In this document: positions 15,523 to 24,010 of the stretch, piece by piece
How positions within the stretch are numbered: position 1 is the stretch's first letter
How the letters are laid out: every line of letters begins with the position of its first letter
Assembly: GCA_910588595.1 (NCBI GenBank)
Contig: CAJUQU010000023.1
Span: 1 to 25,282, forward strand
DNA: 25,282 bases
Reading direction: 5' to 3'
Source: an uncultured Lachnospiraceae bacterium
Lineage (GTDB): Bacteria > Bacillota_A > Clostridia > Lachnospirales > Lachnospiraceae
The notes under the pieces: model-generated
Seen by the model: only the letters and a program-made list of their open reading frames with translations
The model's database searches: none
Told to the model about the DNA's origin: nothing
Program-made: the position numbers and the translations under genes

Positions 15523-15954
15523 GTGGACAGGAAAAGGGTGGAGGAGGTGCTGGCTCTGGCGGGACTCGATGCGGATTTTGCCGAGCGCGGTATCACACTG
15601 GAAAGCTACATGACGGATCGTCTGACCGAGGACGGGATCGATCTGTCCGGTGGACAAGAACAGAAGTTCTTGATTGCCAGGGCACTCTACAAGGATGCGC
15701 CGGCATTGCTCTTGGATGAGCCCACGGCGGCGCTGGACCCGCTTGCGGAGCAGGAGGTCTATGAATCGTACCAGGAGCTCTGCAGGGACAAGACGGCTCT
15801 GTTCATATCCCACCGTCTTGCCAGCACACAGTTTTCCGACTGGATCATGTTTTTGCAGGACGGGCATATCACGGAGATGGGGAGCCACGAGGAGCTTCTG
15901 GCGGCGGGCGGGGAATACGCCAGACTGTATGAGCTGCAGGCTGGAACTGCGGCG
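15523..15954 (+). pseudogene. C-terminal ATPase fragment of a peptide-exporter ABC protein
   Basis: The fragment begins in the ATPase domain beyond Walker A (VDRKRVEEVLALAGLDADF). It continues through the signature DLSGGQEQKFLIARAL, Walker B ALLLDEPTAALDP, the H-loop FISHRLAS and the usual GSHEELLAAGGEYARLYELQ ending. The membrane domain and the first third of the ATPase domain, including Walker A, are missing, so it cannot hydrolyse ATP. Near 15950 it passes in frame into membrane-domain sequence of a second exporter, giving a single open frame from 15523 to 16692. Such ATP-binding/permease proteins occur in tandem beside LytTR and sensor kinase genes and export small peptides; that role is inferred from family. 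Confidence 0.8.
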
Positions 15955-17254
15955 TCACAGCTGATCCCCAAGGTGGTCTGGTGGACGGCGGTGTCACTCG
16001 TGCTGTACCTGCTCATCGGAAAGCTCTCGAATGAGAGCGAGGTGATCAAAAGCCATTCGTGGGAGCTTTTGGATGCCAGGATGGCAGTCAAAAATATGGA
16101 AATGAACTACCCGGATCTGGACAGTCCCTACACCAACAAACTGTACAGCCGCATGGAGGAGGATAACCGGTGGGGAAGTGGGATCTACGGAGGCTTTGAC
16201 AACCTGGAAAAACTGTGCTATCAGGCATTCAACGCAGTGTTTGCGGTAGGGATGCTGGTTCCCGTGCTGTACGAGCTGTTTGTACACAGAAATATACTTA
16301 CGTATCTCTTTTTTGCGGTGCTCGTGCTGGCGATCCTCTGCAATGCCGCAGCAGAGTGGTATTTCGGGAGGAAGATGACAGAGTACATTGCGCTCTGGAC
16401 GGATGACAAGCCGGATGATACGAACCTGATGTGGTATTATGCGGTATATGACGGGATATCGATGGAGAACCGCAAGGATGTGAAGCTGTATGATGCCATC
16501 GATCTGCTGAAGGAGTACACCTTTGTCCACGGCATGGGATTCTTGAAGTACAAGGATGATCTTGTGGCAGGTACGGGCGGCCGCAGGGAGTTTGTCATCA
16601 ATATCCTGAACGCCGGCGTCAGGGGGATCTGCTATCTGTTCCTCATGATGATAGCTCTTCTCAGTAGTGTTTCAGGACTTTTCCCTGTTTGACTATTCCA
16701 TAGCGGAAAACGTGGCGACAGGGGCGCAGTATGACCCTGATCAGGTGGCAGACTGCCTGGTGAAGGCGGGCTTTGGCGAAAGGCTTGAAAGGCTGCCGGA
16801 CGGGATAGGGACGCTGGTCGGCAAGGGGTATGATGATTCGGGCGTACTCTTTTCGGGCGGGGAGCGGCAGAAGATCGCCATTGCAAGGGCGCTGTACAAG
16901 AATTCCCCGTTCATTCTGCTCGATGAGCCTACGGCGGCGCTGGATCCGGTTGCAGAGTATGAGGTGTATTCTGCCTTTGATGAGATGGTGGGCAGCAAGA
17001 CAGCCATTTACATCAGTCACAGGCTCTCCTCCTGCCGTTTTTGCGATGACATCGTAGTGTTTGACAAGGGGCAGGTCGCACAGCGCGGAAGCCACGCAGC
17101 GCTGATGGCAGACGAGGACGGACTGTATCACGCACTCTATATGGCGCAGGCGCAGTATTATGAAAACAAAGCGGCAAAAGACAGGATCGATCAGGCGTTG
17201 GAAGATATGAAAAATCCGCCGCCGACCCATAAAAAACAGGGTCATGATGTATAA
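15955..17254 (+). pseudogene. Second exporter ABC protein with internal deletion
   Basis: Positions 15955-16660 encode membrane-domain sequence: helices at VVWWTAVSLVLYLLIG and ILTYLFFAVLVLAILC, the charged loop MEMNYPDLDSPYTNKLYSRM, and LFLMMIALL. The frame then breaks. From about 16668 another frame encodes the ATPase domain from the Q-loop (VFQDFSLFDYSIAENV) onward: signature LFSGGERQKIAIARAL, Walker B FILLDEPTAALDP, H-loop YISHRLSS. The Walker A region and the last helices are deleted, and the junction is out of frame. The N-terminal start was also lost in the fusion with the first exporter. The ORF 16667-17254 (195 codons) remains open, but a lone ATPase piece without Walker A would be inert. 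Confidence 0.8.
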
Positions 17255-17435
17255 TGAAAAAGTTCCACTGTGAAAACGAAGCGAAAGAGAATAAAATCAA
17301 CGTTTATACATTGCCGTGTATGGTTCTGACGTGCTATATTATATATGGTATCATAAAGCTTGATATGATAAAGGAATATGGATAAATGTCATCTTTAAGA
17401 GAGGGCAATTGCATTGGGAAGGGGAAACGGTCATT

Positions 17436-17846
17436 GTGGAGAAAGAGATCATGAAAGATATTATTTTTCTGGGTCAGAAATCTGAACCGGCGACGAAGGC
17501 GGATCAACAGGTGGTGACAGATCTGCTCGACACGCTTAAGGCAAACCGAGCAGGATGTGTCGGGATGGCGGCAAATATGATCGGAGTGAAGAAGCGTATC
17601 ATAGCAGTTAACATGGGGGGTGTGAACGTGGCGATGATCAATCCGGTGATCACGAAGAAAAAAGGAGCTTACAAAACTGAGGAGAGCTGCCTGTCCCTGA
17701 GCGGTGTGCGTTCAACCACAAGGTATCAGGATATTGAGGTAGAGTTTTGGGATGCCGAGTGGAAGAAGCAGAAACAGAAATATTCCGGGTGGATCGCACA
17801 GATCATACAGCATGAGTGTGACCATTTAGATGGGATCGTTATATGA
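17436..17846 (+). CDS. def: Peptide deformylase-like protein
   Basis: The protein is 136 aa from GTG 17436 (EKEIMKDIIFLGQ), chosen because the known relatives start M-V-K-E-I at this point and GGAAGGGG lies about 11 nt upstream; ATG 17451 is the alternative. The three deformylase motifs are present: GCVGMAANMIG (motif 1), EESCLSLSGV (motif 2, metal Cys) and IQHECDHLDG (motif 3, HExxH with two His ligands). In motif 1 the usual Q is M and in motif 2 the usual EGCLS has S for G. As far as I recall, this matches a short Firmicute subgroup that keeps the metal ligands. The enzyme removes formyl groups from nascent proteins. It is monocistronic, and the housekeeping def is usually beside fmt, which is not seen here, so this is probably a second copy. 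Confidence 0.85.
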   Translation: MEKEIMKDIIFLGQKSEPATKADQQVVTDLLDTLKANRAGCVGMAANMIGVKKRIIAVNMGGVNVAMINPVITKKKGAYKTEESCLSLSGVRSTTRYQDIEVEFWDAEWKKQKQKYSGWIAQIIQHECDHLDGIVI

Positions 17847-17996
17847 GATATAATATGTTACTTCGACTCGCATTCATCCGTCTCTGACGGGGATTCGGAT
17901 CGGGATGGTAAAATCTAAGATTTCCCCCTGAGTCGCATTCATGAATCCGATGTGAGAATATAAGTTGACAAAATCGAAGGAGAAATAGAGATAGGG

Positions 17997-18449
17997 ATGA
18001 AAGAATATAAGTTTTATGGATGGGAACAGGCGGATGTGCAGGCAGTGGCAGAGCTGTATAAGGGAATCAATACACCCATTGATCTGTATGATGTGCTGTC
18101 GGAGATCTGGTGTGCAGATACCTGTGCGCCGAGGATGCGCGATCGATGGACAGCGGACAATAAGACATTGGGACAGTGTTCTATCACGGCTTTTCTGGCG
18201 TAGGATATCTTTGGCGGCGAGGTGTATGGGATACGCAGACCGGACGGAAACTATCACTGTTACAATGTGATCGGAGAATGCTGCTTTGATCTTACGAGCG
18301 AGCAATTTGGGGATGAAAAACTGGTGTACGAGGATAATCCCCGGCAGTACAGGGAGACGCATTTTGCAAAAGAAGAGAAACGTCTAAGATACGAGTATCT
18401 AAAGAAAACATTGAGTGAGAGATGTGCTACTTTACCAGCAAGACCGTGA
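17997..18449 (+). pseudogene. YunG-like protein gene with an internal TAG
   Basis: From ATG 17997 the frame reads YGWEQADVQAVAELY, W-C-A-D-T-C-A-P-R-M, then LGQCSITAFLA, and meets TAG at 18201-18203 (codon 69). The same frame continues without a break as DIFGGEVYGI, HCYNVIGECCFDLTSEQFG, and ends TGA at 18449. The conserved family sequence here is FLxQDIFGGEV, so the TAG replaces a glutamine. Apart from this codon the gene is complete at about 150 codons. YunG-like proteins have no assigned function. Either this is a recent nonsense mutation or the TAG is read through. The product before the stop would be 68 aa and would lose the conserved second half. Confidence 0.75.
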
Positions 18450-18505
18450 AAAAACAACCCTCCCCTGGGCTTACAAAAATATAATGTGTGGGATATAATG
18501 AATTT

Positions 18506-18542
18506 CAGCGCTGCGCTTTAGAAATGTGCGACGCTGATTTTT
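18506..18542 (+). terminator. Rho-independent terminator with internal loop
   Basis: CAGCG-CT-GCGC pairs with GTGC-GA-CGCTG around a 9-nt loop, followed by ATTTTTG. It separates the YunG-like gene from the importer operon. Confidence 0.6.
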
Positions 18543-18614
18543 GATATACGAATTTTTACAAACACATTCTAAGACGGCGCATAAATGGCTGCGCAAACGC
18601 TGAGGGGAACAATG

Positions 18615-20282
18615 ATGTACAAAGAGACAATTTTGTCTGACAGAAAGCTGCAGAAAAATAAGGGATGGGTATACAGGGGAGCCATATGGGGGTTGATCGG
18701 GGTGGCTGTGATGACTATGCTGGCAGGTTGTAACGCTGGCAATCAGCCAGTCAATGGATCACAGTATTCCCGGAAACAGGACAGTGTCGTTGTGGCGATC
18801 GCCTCGGAACCTGCCACGCTGGATCCCTGCCAGGGATGGGGACACGGCAATACGCCGCTGATACAGAGTACGCTCATTAAATATAACAGTGATATGGAGT
18901 TTGAGAATGATCTGGCTGTCGGATATCATCTCGATGCGTCCGGTCTGGTCTGGACGTTCACGCTGCGTGATGATGCGAAGTTTACGGACGGGGAGGCAGT
19001 CACCGCGGATGATGTCGCGTTTACATTTCAGACGGCAAAGACGGCAAAGGCTTCCATTGATCTTACTTTTATGGAAAGGGTTGAGGCAAAAAATGACACA
19101 ACTGTCATATTTACACTGTCCAGACCAACTTCTGTATTTCTCAATACGATCGTTTCCGTGGGGATCGTCCCAGAGCATGCTTACAGTGCGGATTATGGGA
19201 TGAATCCTGTCGGTTCCGGTCCGTGGAAATTTGTCCAGTGGAATCCGCAGGAACAGCTGATCCTGGAGGCGAATGAGGACTATTACGGAGCGATTCCTGC
19301 CATCAAATCTGCGACGATCGTTTTCATGACAGAGGATGCTGCGTTTGCGGCTGTCTAGGCGGGACAAGTCGATGTGGCGCTGACGGCGGCGACGCTTGCT
19401 GGCAAGGAGATTGATGGATATCATGTTGCACGCATATCTTCCGTTGACAATCGGGGCTTTACGCTGCCGATGCTGCCGGTGGAGGGAAGGGTCACAGAAA
19501 GCGGGTATCCGATTGGAAATGACGTGACCTGCAATCTTGAGATCCGCCAGGCGATCGCCTGTGCCATCGACCGCGGGGTGGTTGCCGATGCGGCGCTGAA
19601 CGGGTTTGCTGCCCCCTGCTATTCCGAGAATGACGGGATGCCGTGGAATAATCCCGAGAGCGTGATCGATACAGACGTCGATCATGCGAGGAAGCTGCTA
19701 GCCGATGCGGGATGGTCTGACAACGACGGGGACGGCATTGTGGAGAAGGACGGTGTGAAAGCGTCGTTTACCGTGCTGTATCCCAGCGGTGATTCTGTCC
19801 GCCAGGCAGTGGCGTTTGCCGCTGCTGAGCAGGTGGCAGAGATCGGTATTCAGATCACTGTGGAGGGAACCAGCTGGGACGATCTGTCAAAACGCATGTT
19901 TTCTGATGGCGTGATGATGGGCTGGGGTGCAGCGAATCCCTATGAGAGCTATTGCCTGTATCAGAGTGCAAATGCCTTCAAGGATGATTTCTACAATCCG
20001 GAAGGATATCAGTCAGCGCAGACGGATCAGTATTTGTCAGCAGCCATGGGAGCATTGACAACGGAGGAAGCATACAGGAACTGGAAACTTGTCCAGTGGG
20101 ATGGCGAGACGGGGACAGCCATGAGGGGGGCATGTCCATGGGTGTGGATCGTCAATGTGGATCATCTGTATTATGTGCGCGACGGGCTTGATATTGGTGC
20201 ACAGCAGCTGCACCCGCACGGTTCTTCCATGCCGCTGCTCCGGAATCTCTGCGAGTGGAAGTGGGAGGATGCGCAAGAGTGA
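18615..20282 (+). pseudogene. Peptide/nickel-type ABC lipoprotein with an internal TAG
   Basis: About 555 codons from the ATG at 18615 (or 18612), with GAGGGG upstream. A lipoprotein signal is clear: a charged start, the GAIWGLIGVAVMTML core and the lipobox LAGC (C39). The SBP_bac_5 family core follows: ASEPATLDPCQGWG, LVWTFTLRDDAKFTDGEAVTADDVAFTF, GSGPWKFVQW. At 19356-19358 there is a TAG (codon 248) in the conserved stretch F-A-A-V-*-A-G-Q-V-D-V, where relatives have A-L-Q-A-G-E-V-D. A single C-to-T change of CAG explains it. The frame then runs intact to TGA at 20282 (EIRQAIACAIDR, HARKLLADAGWSD). Binding proteins of this family catch peptides or nickel complexes for the permeases behind them. 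It is otherwise undamaged. Confidence 0.8.
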
Positions 20283-20326
20283 CACTATTATCATAAAGAT
20301 ATACGGTTGGAGGTATGTACCATAAA

Positions 20327-21301
20327 ATGATACTAAAACGATTTGCAATCTATCTGATCCGTGTGTTCTCGCTGCTGTTTGCAGTCAGCGTCATTTCGTT
20401 TGCGCTGGTGAGCGCATCTCCAGTCGACCCAGTGCAGCAGTATATCATGGGAGCCGGACCTGTGTCGGGTGAACAGCGGTCTGAGATCGAGGCGTACTGG
20501 GGTGTGGACAGACCAGCGGCAGAGCGCTACTTCAGCTGGACATCAGCGCTGCTGCACGGAGACTTTGGCGTATCACTCTTATACCGGCGTCCGGTGATTG
20601 AGATCATCTCAGAGCGGTTTCGCAATTCACTGGCACTTATGATGTGCGCGTGGGTATTTTCGGGAGTCATCGGATATTCGCTGGGCTGTGTCATGGGTAT
20701 GAACCGGGATCGGTGGCAGGATAAGATCATCAGAAAGCTATGCTATCTGCTCGGCAGCATTCCGACATTCTGGATCGGGCTTGTATTTCTGATGGTTTTT
20801 GCCGTGGTGCTGGGCTGGTTTCCCGTCGGTTTCTCGACGCCGATCGGTATGCGCGACAGTGAAGTGACGATCTGGCAGCGCCTGCATCATCTGGTACTCC
20901 CGGCATTCACGCTGAGTCTGATGTCCTTTTCAAACACCGCGCTCCACACGCGTCAGAAGATGATCGATGTGATGAACAGCGAATATATCCTGTTTGCGCG
21001 TGCACGCGGTGAGGGCAGATGGACGCTGTTTTGGCGCCATGGACTGCGCAATACAGTCCTGCCTGCTGTGACGCTGCAGTTTGCCTCCTTTGCAGAGCTT
21101 TTTGGCGGTTCTGTGCTGGCAGAGAATGTATTTTCCTATCCGGGACTTGGCTCGGCAGTTGCGGCGGCGGGGCTCAATTCCGATGTGCCGCTCCTGCTGG
21201 GGATCACACTGTTCTCCACGCTGTTCGTCTGTGTGGGAAACATGACTGCGAATCTGCTGTATGGTATCATCGATCCCCAGATACGGGAGGTGCGCCAATG
21301 A
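20327..21301 (+). CDS. ABC importer permease 1 (DppB/NikB type)
   Basis: The protein is 324 aa from ATG 20327. An ATG at 20315 lies only 1 nt after GGAGG and is a poorer start. The order is as in DppB/NikB: an N-terminal anchor helix (FAIYLIRVFSLLFAVSVISF), an extracellular segment VDPVQQYIMGAGPVSGEQ with PAAERYFSWTSALLHGDFGVSL, then five helices. The EAA-type loop lies around residues 225-245 (FARARGEGRWTLFWRHGLRN), where the importer ATPase docks. The gene ends in ATGA overlapping the next permease, and follows the lipoprotein gene by 44 bp. Substrate: peptide or metal complex, not resolvable from sequence. The gene is intact, unlike its lipoprotein partner. Confidence 0.9.
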   Translation: MILKRFAIYLIRVFSLLFAVSVISFALVSASPVDPVQQYIMGAGPVSGEQRSEIEAYWGVDRPAAERYFSWTSALLHGDFGVSLLYRRPVIEIISERFRNSLALMMCAWVFSGVIGYSLGCVMGMNRDRWQDKIIRKLCYLLGSIPTFWIGLVFLMVFAVVLGWFPVGFSTPIGMRDSEVTIWQRLHHLVLPAFTLSLMSFSNTALHTRQKMIDVMNSEYILFARARGEGRWTLFWRHGLRNTVLPAVTLQFASFAELFGGSVLAENVFSYPGLGSAVAAAGLNSDVPLLLGITLFSTLFVCVGNMTANLLYGIIDPQIREVRQ

Positions 21302-22134
21302 AACGAGACAAAAATAGATGGAACAAGCGGACAAAAGTACTCATTTTGACAGTCATGCTGACGGTGGTGCTGCTGTTCATTTATATGATCGGACTTTTGA
21401 TCCCAGGGGAAGCAGCAGGCACCGATCTCCGGCATGCGGGACAGGCGCCCTCATGGGCACATTTATTTGGCACGGACAATCTGGGGAGGGATCTGCTGAT
21501 GCGCTCACTCAAAGGTCTGTCCGTGAGCATGACGGTGGGGATCGCGGCGTCATGCATCAGCGCGGTGATCGCGATTCTGGTGGGGATCGCGGCAGCGATA
21601 GGTTCAAGACATGTAGATGGCGTGGTCAACTGGATCATTGATCTGATGATGGGGATCCCGCATACTGTCTTGATCATATTGATCTCATTTTCCCTTGGAA
21701 GAGGGCTGAGGGGGGTGTTGGCTGGTATCGCTGCAACACACTGGACGAGCCTTGCCAGATTGATCCGCGGAGAAGTTCTGCAGCTTCGGAGCCAGCATTA
21801 TATAGCGGTTTCCCGCCGGCTGGGGAAAACGAGCGGCTGGATTATGATCCATCATATGCTGCCGCATCTGGCACCACAGTTTACGGTGGGGCTGATACTG
21901 ATGTTTCCTCATGCGATCCTGCATGAGGCGTCCATCTCCTTTCTGGGTTACGGTCTCCCGCCGGAGCAGCCGGCGATCGGTATCATCCTGGCAGAAAGTA
22001 TGCGGTATCTTTCTGCCGGGATGTGGTGGATGGCAGTGCTTCCAGGACTGATGCTGGTTGTGATCGTCCTGATGATCGACCGGATGGGGGAAAATCTGCG
22101 GAAAGTGATCGATCCCTGCAGTGCGCAGGAGTGA
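21298..22134 (+). CDS. ABC importer permease 2 (DppC/NikC type)
   Basis: The protein is 278 aa, starting at the ATGA shared with permease 1, with GGGAGG 8 nt upstream. A longer open frame to 21019 lies inside permease 1 and is not a gene start. DppC/NikC features: a single N-terminal helix (LILTVMLTVVLLFIYMIGLLI), the conserved HLFGTDNLGRDLLMRSLKG, SLSVSMTVGIAA, then the EAA-type loop (YIAVSRRLGKTSGWIMIHHM) and the late segment EASISFLGYGLPPEQPAIG, all hallmarks of this subfamily. Five or six membrane helices. It forms the heterodimeric channel with permease 1. Confidence 0.92.
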   Translation: MKRDKNRWNKRTKVLILTVMLTVVLLFIYMIGLLIPGEAAGTDLRHAGQAPSWAHLFGTDNLGRDLLMRSLKGLSVSMTVGIAASCISAVIAILVGIAAAIGSRHVDGVVNWIIDLMMGIPHTVLIILISFSLGRGLRGVLAGIAATHWTSLARLIRGEVLQLRSQHYIAVSRRLGKTSGWIMIHHMLPHLAPQFTVGLILMFPHAILHEASISFLGYGLPPEQPAIGIILAESMRYLSAGMWWMAVLPGLMLVVIVLMIDRMGENLRKVIDPCSAQE

Positions 22135-22156
22135 TATAGGATGATATGAGGTGTCT

Positions 22157-23104
22157 ATGGCTAACAAACAGGATGTTCCAGTCTTGGAGGTGGATGGTCT
22201 GTCTGTCTCCTTTCGGATGTATGATGATACAGACAATATGCTTGCGCAAAAAAATCTGCAGGTGATCTCAGATCTGAGTATGCACGTTCATGCGGGTGAG
22301 GTTCTGGCGGTCGCCGGATCATCCGGTTCGGGAAAAAGCCTGCTCGCGTCTGCGATATTGGGGATCCTTCCGGAAAATGCTGCCGTCGGCGGCGCGATGC
22401 GCTATCAGGGGCAGGAGATGACGCCAGATTCACAGCGAAGGCTGAGAGGGACTGAGATCGCACTTGTGCCGCAGTCGGTCAGTTTCCTGGATCCGCTGAT
22501 GCGGGTGGGGGCGCAGGTTCACGGAGATGGAAGAGCGCACATTTTCCGGCGTCTGGGGCTGCCGGAGGAAACAGTAAGCTGCTATCCGTTTCAGCTCTCA
22601 GGCGGCATGGCGCGCCGCGTGCTGGTATCGACCGCACTGATCACGAATGCACAGCTGATCATCGCTGATGAGCCGACGCCGGGCATGAGTCTGGACCAGG
22701 CTTTGGAGGCATTGAGATTCTTCAGGGAGACCGCCGACGATGGGAAGGCAGTGATACTGATCACTCACGACATTGATCTCGCGTTTTCGTTTGCGGACAG
22801 GATCGCGGTTTTTTATGCGGGGATGATTGTGGAGACTGCCAGAGCCGAGGATTTTTCCACGGGAGCGGATGCACTGCGCCATCCGTACACGAAAGCGCTT
22901 TGGAGGGCACTGCCGCAGAATGGTTTTGAGCCGATTGCCGGTTTCCAGCCCTATGCCGGCAGTATGCCCAAAGGCTGTCCCTTTGCGCCGAGATGCAGCT
23001 TCAGATCACCCAGATGTGAGCAGGAGATACCGCCCATACGTGATCTGTGTGAAGGTGAAGTGCGGTGCTTTTATGCACAGCCCCATCAGGGGAAATATGC
23101 GTAA
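22157..23104 (+). CDS. ABC importer ATPase 1 (DppD/NikD type)
   Basis: The protein is 315 aa from ATG 22157, with GAGG 5 nt upstream. Walker A GSSGSGKSLLA, Q-loop VPQSVSFLDP, signature FQLSGGMARRVLVS, Walker B LIIADEPTPG and the H-loop ITHDIDLAF are all present. The C-terminal oligopeptide/dipeptide extension has the four-cysteine pattern CPFAPRCSFRSPRCE...C. Its last codons (QGKYA) and stop are created by the hairpin element starting at 23101. Without that element and one copy of its flanking repeat the frame would read QGKYVGKVM and end in TAG, so the native C-terminus was slightly longer. Function should be unaffected. Confidence 0.9.
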   Translation: MANKQDVPVLEVDGLSVSFRMYDDTDNMLAQKNLQVISDLSMHVHAGEVLAVAGSSGSGKSLLASAILGILPENAAVGGAMRYQGQEMTPDSQRRLRGTEIALVPQSVSFLDPLMRVGAQVHGDGRAHIFRRLGLPEETVSCYPFQLSGGMARRVLVSTALITNAQLIIADEPTPGMSLDQALEALRFFRETADDGKAVILITHDIDLAFSFADRIAVFYAGMIVETARAEDFSTGADALRHPYTKALWRALPQNGFEPIAGFQPYAGSMPKGCPFAPRCSFRSPRCEQEIPPIRDLCEGEVRCFYAQPHQGKYA

Positions 23105-23236
23105 CAGTTCAGCCCAGGACTTCGCACTACGCTGCGAAGTCCGTGAGAAAGCATAGTGGTCTGGATGCATACATCCGCGAAGCGGTTTTTGCATGGCTTG
23201 ATGCTTGTAACAGGAAGCCGAAGGCTGAACTGTTAC
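23101..23236. mobile_element. 136-bp multi-hairpin element flanked by AAATATG repeats
   Basis: Perfect 14-bp terminal inverted repeats (GTAACAGTTCAGCC at 23101-23114 and its complement at 23223-23236) enclose nested stems: GGACTTCGC/GCGAAGTCC at 23117-23142, AAGCAT/ATGCTT at 23149 and 23201, GGATG/CATCC at 23163-23176 and CCGC/GCGG at 23175-23185. The heptamer AAATATG occurs at 23093-23099 and 23237-23243, with one extra base on the left, and looks like a 7- or 8-bp target duplication. There is no ORF. It sits at the end of one importer gene and supplies its stop. It is either a MITE/REP-type repeat or a structured RNA element; only the inverted and direct repeats are directly seen. Confidence 0.75.
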
Positions 23237-23305
23237 AAATATGTCGGTAAAGTGATGTAGGGGTATTGTAGCAAATTCGAACATGTTATCGAAATGAGGT
23301 GTAGT

Positions 23306-23944
23306 ATGCGGCTGGAAACAAAGAAGTTGAGTTTCAGATATCATACAAGGCGGGAATGGGTGCTGAAGGATCTGGACTTCAGCGTAGAGAAGGGAGAGTG
23401 CATCGGTCTGTCCGCGCCGAGTGGCAGTGGAAAATCGACGCTGGCGCTGCTGCTTGCCGGTTATTTGAAACCTGTGAGGGGCGAGATACAAATAGATGGA
23501 AAACCGCTTCCACAGGGTGGTATCTGTCCGGTGCAGCTGATCTACCAGCATCCGGAGCAGGCTGTTGATCCCCGATGGCGTCTTCGAAAGGTGCTGGAGG
23601 AGAGCGGGCAGATCAGGGAGGATATCTTGGATTCACTCGGTATTGAGCGGGCATGGATGGATCGATTTCCGAGGGAGCTGTCGGGCGGCGAGCTGCAGCG
23701 ATTCTGTGTGGCACGGGCACTGATGAGCGGTGCGGACTTTTTGGTCTGCGATGAGATCAGCACCATGCTCGATGTCATCACGCAGGCACAGATCTGGAGC
23801 GTGGTCTGCGCCGAGGCGCAAAAGCGCGATATGGGCATTGTTGTCATCACGCACAATCAATGTCTGGCGAAGCGGCTCTGCAGCCGCATTTATGAGCTTC
23901 CTTCATATGGCGGAAATTATCTGCAAACCGGGACGAATATCTGA
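23306..23944 (+). CDS. ABC importer ATPase 2 (DppF/NikE type, short)
   Basis: The protein is 212 aa from ATG 23306, because GAGGTG precedes it by 5 nt; an ATG at 23294 is in frame but overlaps that site. Walker A APSGSGKSTLAL, Q-loop LIYQHPEQAVDP, signature ELSGGELQRFCVARAL, Walker B FLVCDEISTMLD and the H-loop ITHNQ are present. It lacks the C-terminal cysteine extension and is shorter than typical DppF (about 320 aa), closer to NikE. The partner is ATPase 1; together they form the heterodimeric motor. A strong terminator follows it, so it is the last gene of the operon. Confidence 0.9.
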   Translation: MRLETKKLSFRYHTRREWVLKDLDFSVEKGECIGLSAPSGSGKSTLALLLAGYLKPVRGEIQIDGKPLPQGGICPVQLIYQHPEQAVDPRWRLRKVLEESGQIREDILDSLGIERAWMDRFPRELSGGELQRFCVARALMSGADFLVCDEISTMLDVITQAQIWSVVCAEAQKRDMGIVVITHNQCLAKRLCSRIYELPSYGGNYLQTGTNI

Positions 23945-23971
23945 CAGAATACATTTATATACACACGCTAA

Positions 23972-24000
23972 GACTTCGGACTTGTGTCGGAAGTTTTTTA
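23972..24000 (+). terminator. Rho-independent terminator of the importer operon
   Basis: ACTTC-G-GAC pairs with GTC-G-GAAGT around TTGT (one G-G mismatch), followed by six T. Confidence 0.8.
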
Positions 24001-24010
24001 TGCACACGGG

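Noticed and set aside
14866..19358. Global reassignment of TAG to glutamine in this genome
   Set aside because: Intact genes here (GNAT, ClpP, GH38) end in TAG at normal family lengths, so TAG still works as a stop. Partial suppression is kept as a finding.
18759..19685. 308-codon minus-strand ORF opposite the importer lipoprotein
   Set aside because: The plus strand carries clear family motifs across the whole stretch; the antisense frame has none.
21019..21297. 93-codon N-terminal extension of permease 2
   Set aside because: It lies wholly inside permease 1 in another frame; the ATGA overlap at 21298 has the ribosome site.
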